A stretch of DNA of 64,000 nucleotides from assembly GCA_037783545.1 (NCBI GenBank), contig JBBELK010001210.1, forward strand, positions 1-64,000. The letters are read 5' to 3'. The notes beneath the pieces are model-generated. The model searched no databases, had not been told where the DNA came from, and worked only from the letters and a program-made list of their open reading frames with translations. This DNA comes from Henricia sp. BOLD:AAB3569 (lineage: Eukaryota; Echinodermata; Asteroidea; Spinulosida; Echinasteridae). This document shows positions 11,085 to 21,839 of this stretch, piece by piece. Positions within the stretch are counted from its first letter, which is position 1. Each line of letters starts with the position of its first letter. A program made the translations under genes and the position numbers.

Positions 11085-11192
11085 CGGTATACCGCACGAG
11101 TCATGAAAATAATGAACGAGCCAAAGGCGAGTTCGGTATTTTTATGACAAGTGCGGTATATTCTCATATCACCCGAAAAGACATCCAATATT
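11085..11192. repeat. Hairpin repeat, copy 2
   Basis: It shares 'taccgcacgagtcatgaaaa' and 'cccgaaaagacatccaatat' with 10725-10824, in direct orientation 0.36 kb away. Confidence 0.65.
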
Positions 11193-12029
11193 TTTATTGT
11201 TATACTTATATAAAATGAAGCAAAGTAAATTGTCATTTTCAGCCCTTTTTGACAAATTTTTAAACAATTTTTACATGCAGTGTTATTAGTCCAGTACATT
11301 TTTAGTTATAAGTTACCGTGTTTAGTGTCACTTACAAATTACATCATTCTTCAGGTGATTATGCGAATCAACTAAACTGGGGTAATTTGTGTACGGTTGA
11401 CCAATCACAATTTGTCATAGTGTATCATGCAAATTGTATGCATATGCATGACACAGGGGGTGGAGCTTTTAAATCCATATGGGTAAAGATTTTGTTTGTA
11501 TTATTGACAAATCAGGAACAAGAAAACCACACTGGGACCATGCTAGCAAATTGTATTTTGAGAAAAGAGAAACAGATAAACAGTACAGTGTATGCCATTT
11601 ATCAGATGTTTTTTTTGTAAGTCTAGACGAAATAAAAGTACAGCGAATTAAAGAGAGGAGTTTAAAATTGTCATCAAAAACGCGGGTGTCTGCTTTCTTT
11701 TGTGATAAAATTTGCAATGAGAAGGTTAAGCATCTGAAACGAGGCTGCTTAACGCTGAGTTTGTGCCAATAACTTATTCAGTTATGAGCAAATAAGGGCC
11801 AGTTATTTCAAGTTACTTGATCAAAAATATTAAATTCTGTCTGATAAATTTGTGTTATTTGCTGGTAGACCGATCTTTGGAAGGTCCCTTCAAAATAATG
11901 GTGGCGAACGGTGATGACAAATAGCGCCACCCCAAGTAAAACTTCTAGCGGTCACCGGTGAAGTGTTAGAGCGCCCTCAATTAACGAAATGTCCCGCTCT
12001 GGATCAGTGGACTTACTCAAGTCTATTAA

Positions 12030-12159
12030 ATTTGCATATTAGAGTGAACTACACATGCGCAGTATATACGGGCAAAAGTCCACTAAATCTTGGGCGCAGA
12101 AACCATATCTGCAACGTATACTATTCCATACTACCTAGGGTTTGCACGTTGATTGAAGC
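12030..12159 (+). promoter_or_regulatory. U1 snRNA promoter, gene 3
   Basis: The octamer ATTTGCAT is at 12030-12037 (-130). The remaining block is nearly identical to that of gene 1. Confidence 0.7.
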
Positions 12160-12323
12160 ATACTTACCTGGCTCAGGGGACACTTCGATCAAGTAGGCAG
12201 TTCCCCCAAGGTGAGGTCCGGTCATTGCACACTCGACTGGATTGACCCTTGCGATTCCCCCAAATGTGGGGAACTCGGGAGTACAATTTCTGATAGTGGG
12301 GACTGCGTTCGCGCTCTCCCCGT
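12160..12323 (+). ncRNA. RNU1: U1 spliceosomal snRNA, gene 3
   Basis: This 164-nt U1 appears identical to gene 1, with an intact 5' ATACTTACCTG, U1A loop, stem-loop III with GGGG, Sm site AATTTCTGA and stem-loop IV. It lies in copy B of the duplication, 10.08 kb from gene 1. Sequence beyond its 3' box diverges from gene 1 sooner than the gene itself does, consistent with selection or gene conversion on the RNA. Confidence 0.95.
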
Positions 12324-12334
12324 ATAATAAATAA

Positions 12335-12343
12335 AAAAGCAGA
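12335..12343 (+). terminator. 3'-box-like element of U1 gene 3
   Basis: AAAAGCAGA lies about 11 nt past the RNA end. Confidence 0.6.
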
Positions 12344-13658
12344 ATCAAATGGAAAAAGCTAAAAACGTTCTTAGTGTATAATACTTTGAAGGAGTAGTCG
12401 TTCTTGCGCTTGTGAACACGCTAAAAAGACGTGAAACTATTGATCCCAAATCCTGGTCTCGGATTGAGTAACGCGCAGAATGTGTCCCAAAACGTTGGCT
12501 GCTTCAAGACCGCATAAAATATGGGCAGGGTCTTAATAAATAATTCTGCATAAGCTTACTCGAGGCCATGTTTCCTGAAAACAAACATTTTATAATTTTA
12601 GCCCCATTCACTGAAAAGTTAGTGAACATAATTTTAGTGAACATATAGTAGTAGTCAAACCTCGATAATAAGAGCACCGTCAATACAACATTTTGCTTAC
12701 ATCAATAAAAAGGTAGGTCTTATAGTTATACCTTATTGTTTTCATTCATAATAATAGTACAATATTCCTGTAGTGTTATAGCAAGCTAATCCCCAAAGTT
12801 CCAAGGACTTTAACTGTACACTGAATATGTTCAGTTTGGGGTGTTGCAAAATAGCACAACGGTTAATACACGATTGCTCTGTTTGTCGAGATTATTTTTT
12901 CTTTCATAAATTTCATTTCGCTTCCATAATGTTCACGGTATAGTCCCCATGCTACACCTAAACAAAAAGGTAGGCCTAAGCTTTTTTTCAACCCAATCAT
13001 CCGCCGTCCAAAAAATTTTTTTTTTAAAAACTACAGTCTGCATTGTTCAGGTGAAAAATACTCCACAGTCATGACAGTGAATTTTCTGTTGTGTCATATT
13101 CTTTATAAAATTGCCCTTGCGTCTTGTATTCATCAACAATTGAACAAATAAATTACATCTCACTCTAATTTGGGCGAACTTAATGGCACGCGGCTGGGCA
13201 CACACCGGAAGAAAACTAGTTACAGATAGCCTAACACGCGGTCTCAACTTTGCATTAAAAAACATGATCAAAGTAACAGTAAAACTCCTGAAAGTAAATT
13301 AAAACAATCTATACAAATAACCTTTTGGCAATTATTTTCATCTGCAGCCCCAAAGAAATAGCCGAAAAAAATGACTTTGAGACTCGTCCGTCACATCATT
13401 TTGTGCATACCGAGCACACGCACGTGTACAAAAAGTAGCTGCATAGCGTAATCCGAATCCCATACACTTTTACTGCACGAGTATGGGTGACCCCTGACCC
13501 ACACGCTACAAGCGAGGATTCTCCGCCAATCAGAACACGGAAACTGTAAGCTGTAGACTGTAGACAGTCGTCCAATGAGAGAACGGATATCGTAGACTGT
13601 AGACTGTGGAATTGCACTACCATAGACACCACTTCTCGCCCAAATGTGGGGAACTCGC

Positions 13659-13963
13659 CCGTGTTTACACTGGTCCCGAGCTCGGGATCAAGATCCCCTG
13701 AGTGTTAACCGCAATGATCCTGAGTGCCGCGTTTACATTCTGTAGTTGATCTCGAGCGCGGTGCCAGATGTTGCGGTCAAAGGTCATGCTCTGTGTGTGC
13801 ATGTACTGATCAATGTGTGCATGTACAGTGTATTACAAGGCCACTTGAATTTTGCGGGCTTTTCCACCGCTACGGCCGTGGAGCGGATGTGGCAGGTTAC
13901 GGTAAAGATTAATTGCTTATCTAACCGCAAACTGATCCCGAGCTCGGGATCGAACCCTCCGCC
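13659..13963. mobile_element. Internally deleted fold-back element, copy B version
   Basis: Same truncated CCGTGTTTACAC-family element as 3429-3748, with a further deletion of about 14 bp after 'gatcaagatcccctga'. It is preceded by the same U1 stem-loop III scrap (13638-13656). Confidence 0.75.
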
Positions 13964-14010
13964 AATGCAATGTCCCGCTCTGTATCAGTGGACTTACTCA
14001 AGTCTATTAA

Positions 14011-14140
14011 ATTTGCATATTAAAGTGAACTACACATGCGCAGTATATACGGGCAAAAGTCCACTAAAGCTTGGGCGCAGAAACCATATGTGCAACGTAT
14101 ACAATTCCATACTACCTAGGGTTTGCACGTTGATTGAAGC
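14011..14140 (+). promoter_or_regulatory. U1 snRNA promoter, gene 4
   Basis: The octamer ATTTGCAT is at 14011-14018 (-130), in the conserved block shared by all four genes. Confidence 0.7.
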
Positions 14141-14304
14141 ATACTTACCTGGCTCAGGGGACACTTCGATCAAGTAGGCAGTTCCCCCAAGGTGAGGTCC
14201 GGTCATTGCACACTCGACTGGATTGACCCTTGCGATTCCCCCAAATGTGGAGAACTCGGGAGTACAATTTCTGATAGTGGGGACTGCGTTCGCGCTCTCC
14301 CCGT
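14141..14304 (+). ncRNA. RNU1: U1 spliceosomal snRNA, gene 4
   Basis: Full-length 164-nt U1. It has the usual T at nt 26 but carries the same G-to-A change at nt 111 (14251) as gene 2, which weakens stem-loop III. The 5' splice-site-pairing end, U1A loop, Sm site and stem-loop IV are intact. It is 1.98 kb downstream of gene 3, similar to the 1.85 kb between genes 1 and 2. Confidence 0.93.
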
Positions 14305-14315
14305 ATAATAAATCA

Positions 14316-14324
14316 AAAAGTAGA
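14316..14324 (+). terminator. 3'-box-like element of U1 gene 4
   Basis: AAAAGTAGA lies about 12 nt past the RNA end. Confidence 0.6.
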
Positions 14325-15234
14325 ATCGATTAAACCATCGCGAAAAAAGCGTGCCATACTGAATACTCTGAAAAGGAGTAGTTCACGAACGTGTGCTAAG
14401 TAACTCGTTTGATCTGCTGAAGAATGTTTGATCTACGTGTACCTACTTGTCGACACGCAAAAAGATGTGATCCTAAATTCTCTGGCTCGGCTTCAAATGT
14501 GTCCCAAATCGTTGGCTGCTTCAGACCGCATAATGGATTCGGACAGGCTCTTAATTGGAAAAAGTCATAGAACAATAAGTTGGGACTGCGGGCTAGGCTG
14601 TAGTTGCAAGTAGGATTTATGTATTACGACGTTAGACACATACAGGTACAGGTACAGGTACGTATGCCATCATAGAAACAATTGGAAACGGTACCGTCAT
14701 TTCGAGCTAGATGTACAGAAATTCCGAAAAAGGTCTTGTTGGCACAAAGGTTGCCGCAGCCTACAAGATATCAATAGTATAGGCAGAGATCCGTGCGCCG
14801 AGCTCATTAATATTTTGTATGCCCTCTAATTCTTCTTTAGAGAGAGTTGCGAGCTGAAGGATTGTGGTCTAGGGTAGAATATAGCCGTTGCCGTGATGTG
14901 TGGTACTATAAACACTTTGGACAATGTAGCTCCTAAAAGTGGAAATTTTTTTGCCCAGTAGCGTATGTGCCTTTGTTTCAAAATGGACGCTGGTTTGTTT
15001 GGCAATTTTTACTCTTGCATGGGTAGTTTTATTTAGTGGAAATTAGGGAATAAAAGTGAGGATAACCCCGATAAAATTGAGCAGAATTAAAAAGATGAGA
15101 CTTCAATGGGTATTTTGGTTGTTGTCCTGAGAAGCTGAGAGAGTTGTGAGTGTTTTTAAATGATTTATGAAAATGGGGCATTTAGCATTGGTTCCTATGG
15201 GGGCCTGATTTTGTGTGCACCCTTCGTGACATAA

Positions 15235-15701
15235 GCTGCGTTCGGGCGTGTACTCGTGTTAACACGAGTTATACTCCTGCGCGCGTGAACAGCAAGAATA
15301 ACGACACTCGGGTCAGTGAGAGTATGCTCTCACTACTCCCCAACAAATGGGGAGTGTGCTCGTACTCCTGTCAAGTGTCATGTGATTTTTACGAAGATGG
15401 TGGAATATGGGTGGGATTTTTGGTGAATTTGCTCAACGTGTCAACTCAATAACTGAAACAATAACTCACTAAGGTTTGTTTTAGACAGCATCAAAGGTTC
15501 TCACGACTTACGGCCTGTATTTCCTCAGTTTCTTGTGAGCAATGAAACGGCATTTTTTGTGCAGTGATGGCAAGAGACGGCCATCTTCACTGATTGCCAT
15601 TTGCGCACGCGGACTGTGGACTTGCCGTTCGCGTGATGTGACCCGAGTGCAATGCGCACGCATTACTCCCGAGTAACGAGAACTGCACGCCCGAACGCAG
15701 C
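15235..15701. mobile_element. 467-bp inverted-repeat element inserted in copy B
   Basis: The 16-bp terminal inverted repeats are GCTGCGTTCGGGCGTG (15235-15250) and CACGCCCGAACGCAGC (15686-15701). Flanking 'cttcgtgacat' and 'cattgccgccatattgtaga' are contiguous in copy A at 9311-9345, which is the empty site. No ORF of note. Confidence 0.82.
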
Positions 15702-15753
15702 CTCATTGCCGCCATATTGTAGACGCTCAGCCTATCAAAGGCGAGCGTGTTAG

Positions 15754-15872
15754 TGTAGACTGTAGACTCTCGACCAATGATATCCCCAGAATTGTAGACT
15801 GTAGACTGTAGACTGTAGACTCTCGACCAATGATATCCCCAGAATTGTAGACTGTGGACTGTAGACTGTAGA
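15754..15872. repeat. TAGACTG heptamer repeats
   Basis: Three short runs of TAGACTG/TGGACTG with two copies of the spacer 'tctcgaccaatgatatcccc', an internal duplication relative to 9374-9471. Confidence 0.65.
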
Positions 15873-16290
15873 ACTGCACCGTGAAAATGATCTACCGCCC
15901 TCTAGTGGTGAACATTTCACGGAAGGAGTTGAGCAGTACCCTGACCTACACAATACATTTCATAACCCACATCCGAAGTAAATATGATGGTCTCTGACTA
16001 ATGGCAAAATGGCCCGACGGAAAACGTGTACTTTGCGGAAGTGTCTAGCGTCTATTTGCGCGATTTTCTTTACTTCGGTTTTTCTTCTATTTTTGGTACT
16101 TCAACCTTTTTCATATTTCAGAATTGGGAGGATACTTTTCATTGCTAAATCTGGGATGTACAGAACGTTTTTCCACTGCTAAATTTTAATCTTTTGATTG
16201 ATCTCAGTCCGGGATATGGGGGCGGGGCGAAGTTGGGGAAAAGGAGGGGGTAGTGTCTCAGTGACCTTGCTTACTGGCTGACCTAAAATT

Positions 16291-16693
16291 CGGTATTTTT
16301 TCCGTATACATTGAACAAAGATTTGAAGGAAATTACCTCCTGGAATCAACAGATAATGTAATTTTAAGATATACTTCCTACTTCCACTTTTGTCGGAAAT
16401 GTTGCTTTTCTGTAGAAAAATCACATTTTCTCCTTCAAAAATTGCATTCAGTTAGTGCATAAGATAACCATTACCGCGCGCGCACGCCCCCTGTTTTCAC
16501 GCTTACGCACGGACCGCCCACGCCGTAATTTTGTGCATTACTTTATGCAGTAATTTTATTATTTATTTATCTCAGAAATGCAACATTTGCGACAAAAGTG
16601 CAAGTGGGAAGTATATCTTAAAATTGGATGATCTGTTGATTCCAGGAGGTAATTTCATTCAAATCTTTGTTCAATGTATAAGGAAAAAATACC
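16291..16693. mobile_element. Fold-back element, GGTATTTTTTCCGTATACA family, copy 1
   Basis: The left arm GGTATTTTTTCCGTATACAT and the right arm (ending TATAAGGAAAAAATACC) are inverted, and both arms contain the 'gaggtaatttc' block. Two more copies are at 17129-17501 and 22541-22867. It ends 64 bp before the FUT10 exon at 16758. Confidence 0.85.
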
Positions 16694-16757
16694 ATAAATT
16701 CAGAAATAATCAATATTTATGTTCCTACTGTTTGTCCAATTCCCACGGTTCTTGCAG

Positions 16758-16857
16758 TTATTACAGTCGATTGATGAAGACGATTTCTACTCGGTGGTTG
16801 ATGATGGAGTCGTGATCCAGCAGGATTTTCCATTTTCTAATGACGTAGATTATGGTG
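16758..16857 (+). CDS. FUT10: FUT10-type fucosyltransferase, upstream exon
   Basis: A pyrimidine-rich tract ending 'cggttcttgcag' gives an acceptor at 16757. The exon encodes 33 residues (LLQSIDEDDFYSVVDDGVVI and onward) plus one base of a split codon, and ends at a GTAATC donor (16858). The leftover G joins AT at 17722-17723 to make an Asp codon, so the phase agrees with the next exon. This acidic segment would be the stem between the membrane anchor and the catalytic domain. An ATG at 16719 in the same frame, after an in-frame TAA at 16707, is an alternative start, but it would give no clear signal anchor. I therefore think this is an internal exon. Confidence 0.65.
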
Positions 16858-17128
16858 GTAATCTTCTCTCCAAAGGTACAAATGAGTCAAAAAAAAAAAA
16901 AATAGTTGTTTCCTGTTAGCTCGCCCAGCATAAAAAAATAATGTAAAACCTATTACATGTATCTTTTTATTAGAAAAAAATCCGTCAAAAATAAAACTTG
17001 TTGTGCTCACCTCAAACCTAATTTTTGTGTACATCTTGGCCTAAAGAAATAAACTATTTTTTGCCACTCCGGGTATAATTCCACATCTGCCTTTACAAAT
17101 CTTTCTTAGTGCAAAATTTAGGAAATTA

Positions 17129-17501
17129 CGGTATTTTTTTCATTTAGGTTGAACAACGATTTTCAGGAAATTACCTCTTGGAATCAACAGATAATCCAGT
17201 TCTGAGATATACTTTCCACAAAAATTACATTTTCTCCTTCAAAAATTGCATTCAGTTAGTGCACAAAATGAACCATGTATGCAGCATGCAGCACCCTCTA
17301 TTGTCGCACTTATGCACAGAGCACTCGCGCCGTGATTTTGTCCATTACTCTCTGCAGTAATTTCATCATTTATTTATCTCAGAAATGCAACATTTCCAAC
17401 AGAAGTGCAAGTGAGAAGTATATCTTAGAATTGGATTATCTATTGATTCCAGGAGGTAATTTCCTTAAAATCTTTGTTCAACCTAAACGAAAAAAATACC
17501 G
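17129..17501. mobile_element. Fold-back element, GGTATTTTTTCCGTATACA family, copy 2
   Basis: The inverted arms begin CGGTATTTTTTT and end AAAAAAATACCG and carry the 'ggaatcaacagataat' block. It lies in the 864-bp intron (16858-17721) of the FUT10-type gene. Confidence 0.82.
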
Positions 17502-17721
17502 ATATTACGTACACTGTCAACAGTTTAAACTCCAGTCTGGGGGTTTTCAAACTTTAAATTTTTATGTACCAAATTTACACTTACATGTATGGAATTTTTT
17601 CCAAAATAGAATGAATTTTTAAAAAGGAGGTGAGACAAGTTGATCTTTTACTTAAGAAAAAAAATTGTCTGAGTTGTGGCTGGGAGTAGATTTTTTTCTT
17701 CTGTTTTCATATTCAATACAG

Positions 17722-18962
17722 ATGGTACTGACTGGCACGACCGCGATCACGTGAATGTTAGTAATATGGATATAAAAGTACCAATTATGTTATGGTGGAC
17801 TCCTTTCACGGGAGAGCGTGGAAAAGTCAAGACATGTGGTGAGGACAAGTGTTTCTTCACGGTAGACAGACACTTTCGCAACCACCCAAAGACGCAAGTG
17901 TTCTTGTTTTATGGAACAGACTTTAAGCCACGCGATCTCCCGTTACCACGGAGACGCAATCAGGAGTGGGCTCTGCTTCACGAGGAATCGCCTAAAAACA
18001 ACTACATTCTGGCCCACGAGGAATGTGTGACGCTTTTCAACCACACGGCAACTTTCAAGCGGGAATCGGATTTCCCTATTACGACACAGTATTTGGAGAA
18101 ACTGTCTGACTTAACAAGTACCGAATATCTCGTTCCCACTGCGAGGAAATCTATTAATGGATTAGCACCGGTTGTTTATATTCACTCAGATTGTGATCCT
18201 CCGTCTGATAGAGATAGCTATGTGGCGGAGTTAATGAAATATATCCCTATCGATTCCTACGGAAAATGTCTTCACAACAAAAACCTGCCGTCGGAACTTA
18301 ATGATCCATTAAAAATGAGCAACAAAGCTCTGTACAGAATCTTGGCTCAGTATAAATTTAGTCTTGCTTTTGAAAATGCAATTTGCGATGACTATATCAC
18401 AGAGAAACTCTGGCGCCCTCTCATGCTCGGGTCTGTGCCAGTTTACAGAGGATCTCCGAAAGTCCGTGATTGGCTACCGGATAATCAATCAGCTGTGGTC
18501 GCTGATGATTTTTTGACTCCACAAAAACTTGCCGCGTACCTTAAATATCTCGCCAATAAACCACAAGAGTACGAAAAATTCTTGCAGTTTAAGAAGGTGG
18601 GCGTTACAAATAAAAATCTTGTTAAGATTATGAAGAAACGCGAATGGGCAGTGAACGACTACAGTCGCCCAAACTTTATTGATGGGTTTGAGTGTTTCGT
18701 TTGTAAACGAGTGCACGAAAATCTTAAACGTGCCACTATGCGTCTGCCTTTAAAGACATTTATTGCCAAGAAGACTCATTACGATTGTCCACGACCAAGA
18801 ACGTACGATAATAAAGAACAAAGAGATACAATGGTGCTTTATTGGCAGATGTATGATCAAGACAAAAGAAAAGCCAAGGCGCTTCGGAAGATTGTCGAGG
18901 AAGGGAAGGAATTCTCATTGACAGAATTTTCAAATTTGATGTCACGATACAAAAGCTGGTAA
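17722..18962 (+). CDS. FUT10: FUT10-type alpha-1,3/O-fucosyltransferase, catalytic exon
   Basis: The product is a GT10 fucosyltransferase, which transfers fucose from GDP-fucose. FUT10/FUT11 act in the secretory pathway and have been reported to O-fucosylate EMI domains. The exon starts after 'attcaatacag' and encodes about 413 residues to TAA at 18960. Visible family blocks are IMLWWTPFTGERG near the start, FLFYGTDF, LLHEESPKNNY, the TTQYLE block, SDCDPPSDRDSY, and the GT10 signature FENAICDDYITEKLWRP with the following GSVPVYRGSP. The FUT10/11-specific C-terminal ECFVCKRVHEN with its CxxC is also present. There are NHT and NQS glycosylation sequons. Together with the 100-bp exon it gives 446 residues, against about 480 for human FUT10. 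The missing part is the N-terminal type II anchor. Assignment to FUT10 rather than FUT11 rests on remembered similarity. Confidence 0.96.
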
Positions 18963-19059
18963 TGTAAAATAGTTAAAGAAAAGAATGTTTTATTTATTTA
19001 TTTATGAAATTTTTTTTCCGTGTATTTATTCATTTTTTGGTATGAATAAGTGAATAATT

Positions 19060-19248
19060 TTTTAGGGATTATGACCCAGGAACTGCTGGGATGAATTAAT
19101 TCGATACAAATGTGGACCAATGTCCGTGAGTTTAGGAAATCTGGATGCAGTGAAAAGCAACTTGGCTCTACCGGGATTCGAACCACGGACTTTCTGCTTA
19201 ATGTGCAGACGCCCTACCAATTAGCTATGAAGCCAACTGGTGGTCTCG
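19060..19248 (-). mobile_element. tRNA-derived SINE, reverse strand
   Basis: Read on the minus strand it starts with a tRNA-like head (TAGCTAATTGGTAGGGCG A box, GTGGTTCGAATCCC B box). A unique body follows, with 'aagttgcttttcactgcatc' and 'cctgggtcataa'. The same body is on the + strand at 62131-62285. It probably lies in the FUT10 3' UTR or just downstream. Confidence 0.82.
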
Positions 19249-19547
19249 ATTCTGTATTTTGTTTTTTTACAGCTAAACTTTTCTTTTGTAAAATACCTGT
19301 ACCTCGTTTTCGAAACAGTTACCAAGTGTCGTTTTTAAGTGCCACATCTTTCTATGTCCAGATATTGCCAAAGATTACTAAAACAAGTTAGTTTTCTTTT
19401 ACTTTGTTCAAACTGGTCAAAAACAGTTTGATGAGTGCCTTAACTTTTGTATTACTTTGTAATTTTTCAGCAGGTCCATGTAGGCCTGTGCTGTACATGT
19501 GTAATATTTTAAACTTTTTGTTCCTATTTTTGATAAAATATTTGCAA

Positions 19548-19553
19548 AATAAA
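19548..19553 (+). terminator. Candidate poly(A) signal of FUT10-type gene
   Basis: AATAAA lies 586 bp after the stop codon in AT-rich sequence, followed by T-rich sequence. It is the first canonical AATAAA I noticed downstream; usage is unproven. Confidence 0.4.
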
Positions 19554-21815
19554 GTACAGAGTAATGTTAATTTTTTAATCGTAATTTTTGGTATTAACAG
19601 TTACTTATAAAAAAAAAACCAAACTGTTTTTTTGTGATGAACTAATAATGTATTTATTATTATAGTGCCATCTTTTATTGCTGGCAAGCCACTAGTTTAA
19701 AGCAGCAGCAATTATTGAAATCCATTTGGTGTTACTGTATAACTTTGAATGATTCATGAAAATTGCAGTGGTTTACTCTTGTTATAACAATCCCTTTAAC
19801 ATATCTAAGGAAGAATGTTTGTAAAACTAGCCTGAACAAAGTCAATGCTTCAGAAAACCTTGAAAATATGGATTTTGTGTACAAGCCCTTTAAAGGCCCT
19901 ATGTATCATTTGCAAGATAAAAACGTTTTACAGATTGGTGGAATAAGAGTGTAACATATCTAAGGAAGAGTGTTGGTAAACTAGCCTGAAGAAATGTTAG
20001 CTACATGTACTTAGATGCATCAATGCTTCAGAAAACCTTGAAAAATAAATTGATTTTATGTACAAGTGAATGGTAAAAGCACGGGACTTTCTTTTAGAAA
20101 ACCACCTTCGGTTGTCAATTTCCAGCATAAAATTCCATATTGGATGGAAATAAATTCATGTGGTGTTTGTTACCATTGCTATCTTCAAAACTTTGAGTAA
20201 GGCATTTCTTGTCAACTCATGAAAAACAAAATTGGGACTTCTAAATTTACCTTGTTTTAACAGAAATGAGGAAGGAAAAAACAACAAAAAGCAGCCATGA
20301 ACGCCCATAACAAATCACACATGTAAACAAAGTGTGACGTCACGAGTGGGCTAATTATGGGGAAGGCAGGTGCTTGAAATTGAAAAGGGAAACATTTGGA
20401 CACGAATTATAAGGCCTGTCATTAAAATATTCATTCATCAGTTTTGAACGCCTAAACAATCACAAGAGAGTACTAACTGGATGCAATTTTTGAAAGAGAA
20501 AATGTGATTTTTCTACAGAAAAGCCTAAACACAATCACTAGTCATAAAAACCTCATAATCCCTTTAACAAATGCCCTTCAAATATGTCATAATTATGTTC
20601 CATTTTTTATCAGCATCCATATCTAAATTCTGACTGGCGACATTTTGAAATTTTCGATTGCCATTTCCAAGAAGTATAATTTTCAAATACTTATGCTACG
20701 TTCTTGAGTCATGCAAGCCTGGAAACATCGACTGAAACACGGCTTCCTGTCGCCATCAGCTAAATAAGACGAGACTTTCTGATATTTGCCCGGTAACCCG
20801 AGGAAGTACGTGGATGTCTGAGACGTGGATTACCAAACGACTTGGGTTTCACCAAGAAACTGGCGGTAGACGGTATGTGGTTGCCAAGAGGAAACGATGC
20901 TCTGTTCTTGAAGAGTCGAAGAAAGGGAAAGAAGACGGAGTAATTTGGGTTCTTGGAGTGTTTGAAAGACAAGAATTTTGGTTGTCATCAAATGGCGTCA
21001 GTCATCGACTACGTATATCTAGCTGACGACGTGTTGCTAAGGCAACGCCTCATCGAAAGATCCCTGCATTTTGACATGATAATCCTTTTCCTTCACTTCA
21101 TATTTTGTACTATAACTATGTTTGACATAACTTGTGCACTAACCTGTATACAACATGGTTGGATACACAATAGCAGCTGATTATGCAATAATTTGAGCAA
21201 TGCGGCAGCCATCTTGCTACAGCAAGAGAACGCTTTTCCTAGACTGGCCCCCAGGCCACCATGCATGATGTCTACAAGATGAAAACAAGTCTTGCCCACT
21301 TTCAAGACGGTGGACGGCTGCGTCCCAATGGTTTTGTCCCAAATTCCCAGCACTGAACACGTGTAATAATTGTTAAGTAAACAAACACCCATATTGTATG
21401 TTACTTTGTAATTCAATGTAATACATTACATTCACTGTGTTACTTTGTAATACATTGTGGTTTCCGGTTTTGGGTCACGCTGTACCACAACAGCAAATGG
21501 CTTCGATTTGCCGTCAAATATGTTTATTTACTTGTCAAAGATATTTGGGCAGGAACAGTTAATCGATGAAACCAGCTACTAAATAAATTATTAAAATAAA
21601 TAAATAAACGACAAAAATAAACGCCGAGTAAACAATCACAAAATAATGATAGACGAATGAACGGCTGATGACGGAGTCTATCCACAACCATTCATTACGC
21701 AAATCACACCTGTCCGATCGCATGCGCACACGCACGTACACACGCCACTCAGTCAAGCACTGTGGACGCGCGCGGTAAGTTCGTCTCGGGGAAAATTATC
21801 TCAAACTCGCTGGAA
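19554..21815. other. FUT10-STOX intergenic region
   Basis: It holds a local duplication (19798-19886 against about 19952-20063, sharing 'aacatatctaaggaagagtg'-like and 'gcttcagaaaaccttgaaaa' words). It also has a scrap of the fold-back family of 16291 at 20484-20526 and an RFX-like X-box at 21033-21046. A 70-codon ORF at 20814-21026 has no recognisable domain; it could be an upstream exon or chance. Confidence 0.5.
21033..21046. promoter_or_regulatory. RFX X-box-like palindrome
   Basis: GTTGCTAAGGCAAC fits the RFX X-box consensus of two GTTGCY half-sites in inverted orientation with a 2-bp gap. It is about 0.8 kb upstream of the STOX start codon. A second one (GTTGCCTGGTAAC) lies at 23250-23262 in the intron. 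Confidence 0.5.
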
Positions 21816-21839
21816 TAAACTCCCAAAAGACGCTTCAAA

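Larger units (their letters stand above)
11221..16289. repeat. Segmental duplication, copy B (U1 gene block)
   Basis: Collinear with 204-9887 but shorter. It carries U1 genes 3 and 4, the same TAGACTG repeats and the same terminal block. It preserves the empty site of the 5334-7691 element (at about 13375-13390). It contains an insertion of its own at 15235-15701, whose empty site is in copy A near 9317. The right boundary 'gctgacctaaaat' is followed by a fold-back element at 16291. Confidence 0.85.

Noticed and set aside
10733-11218. 161-codon ORF on the + strand
   Set aside because: Begins and ends in two copies of a hairpin repeat; no domain.
20814-21026. 70-codon ORF before STOX
   Set aside because: Could be an upstream exon, but nothing links it to STOX: exon 1 has its own start with an in-frame stop before it.
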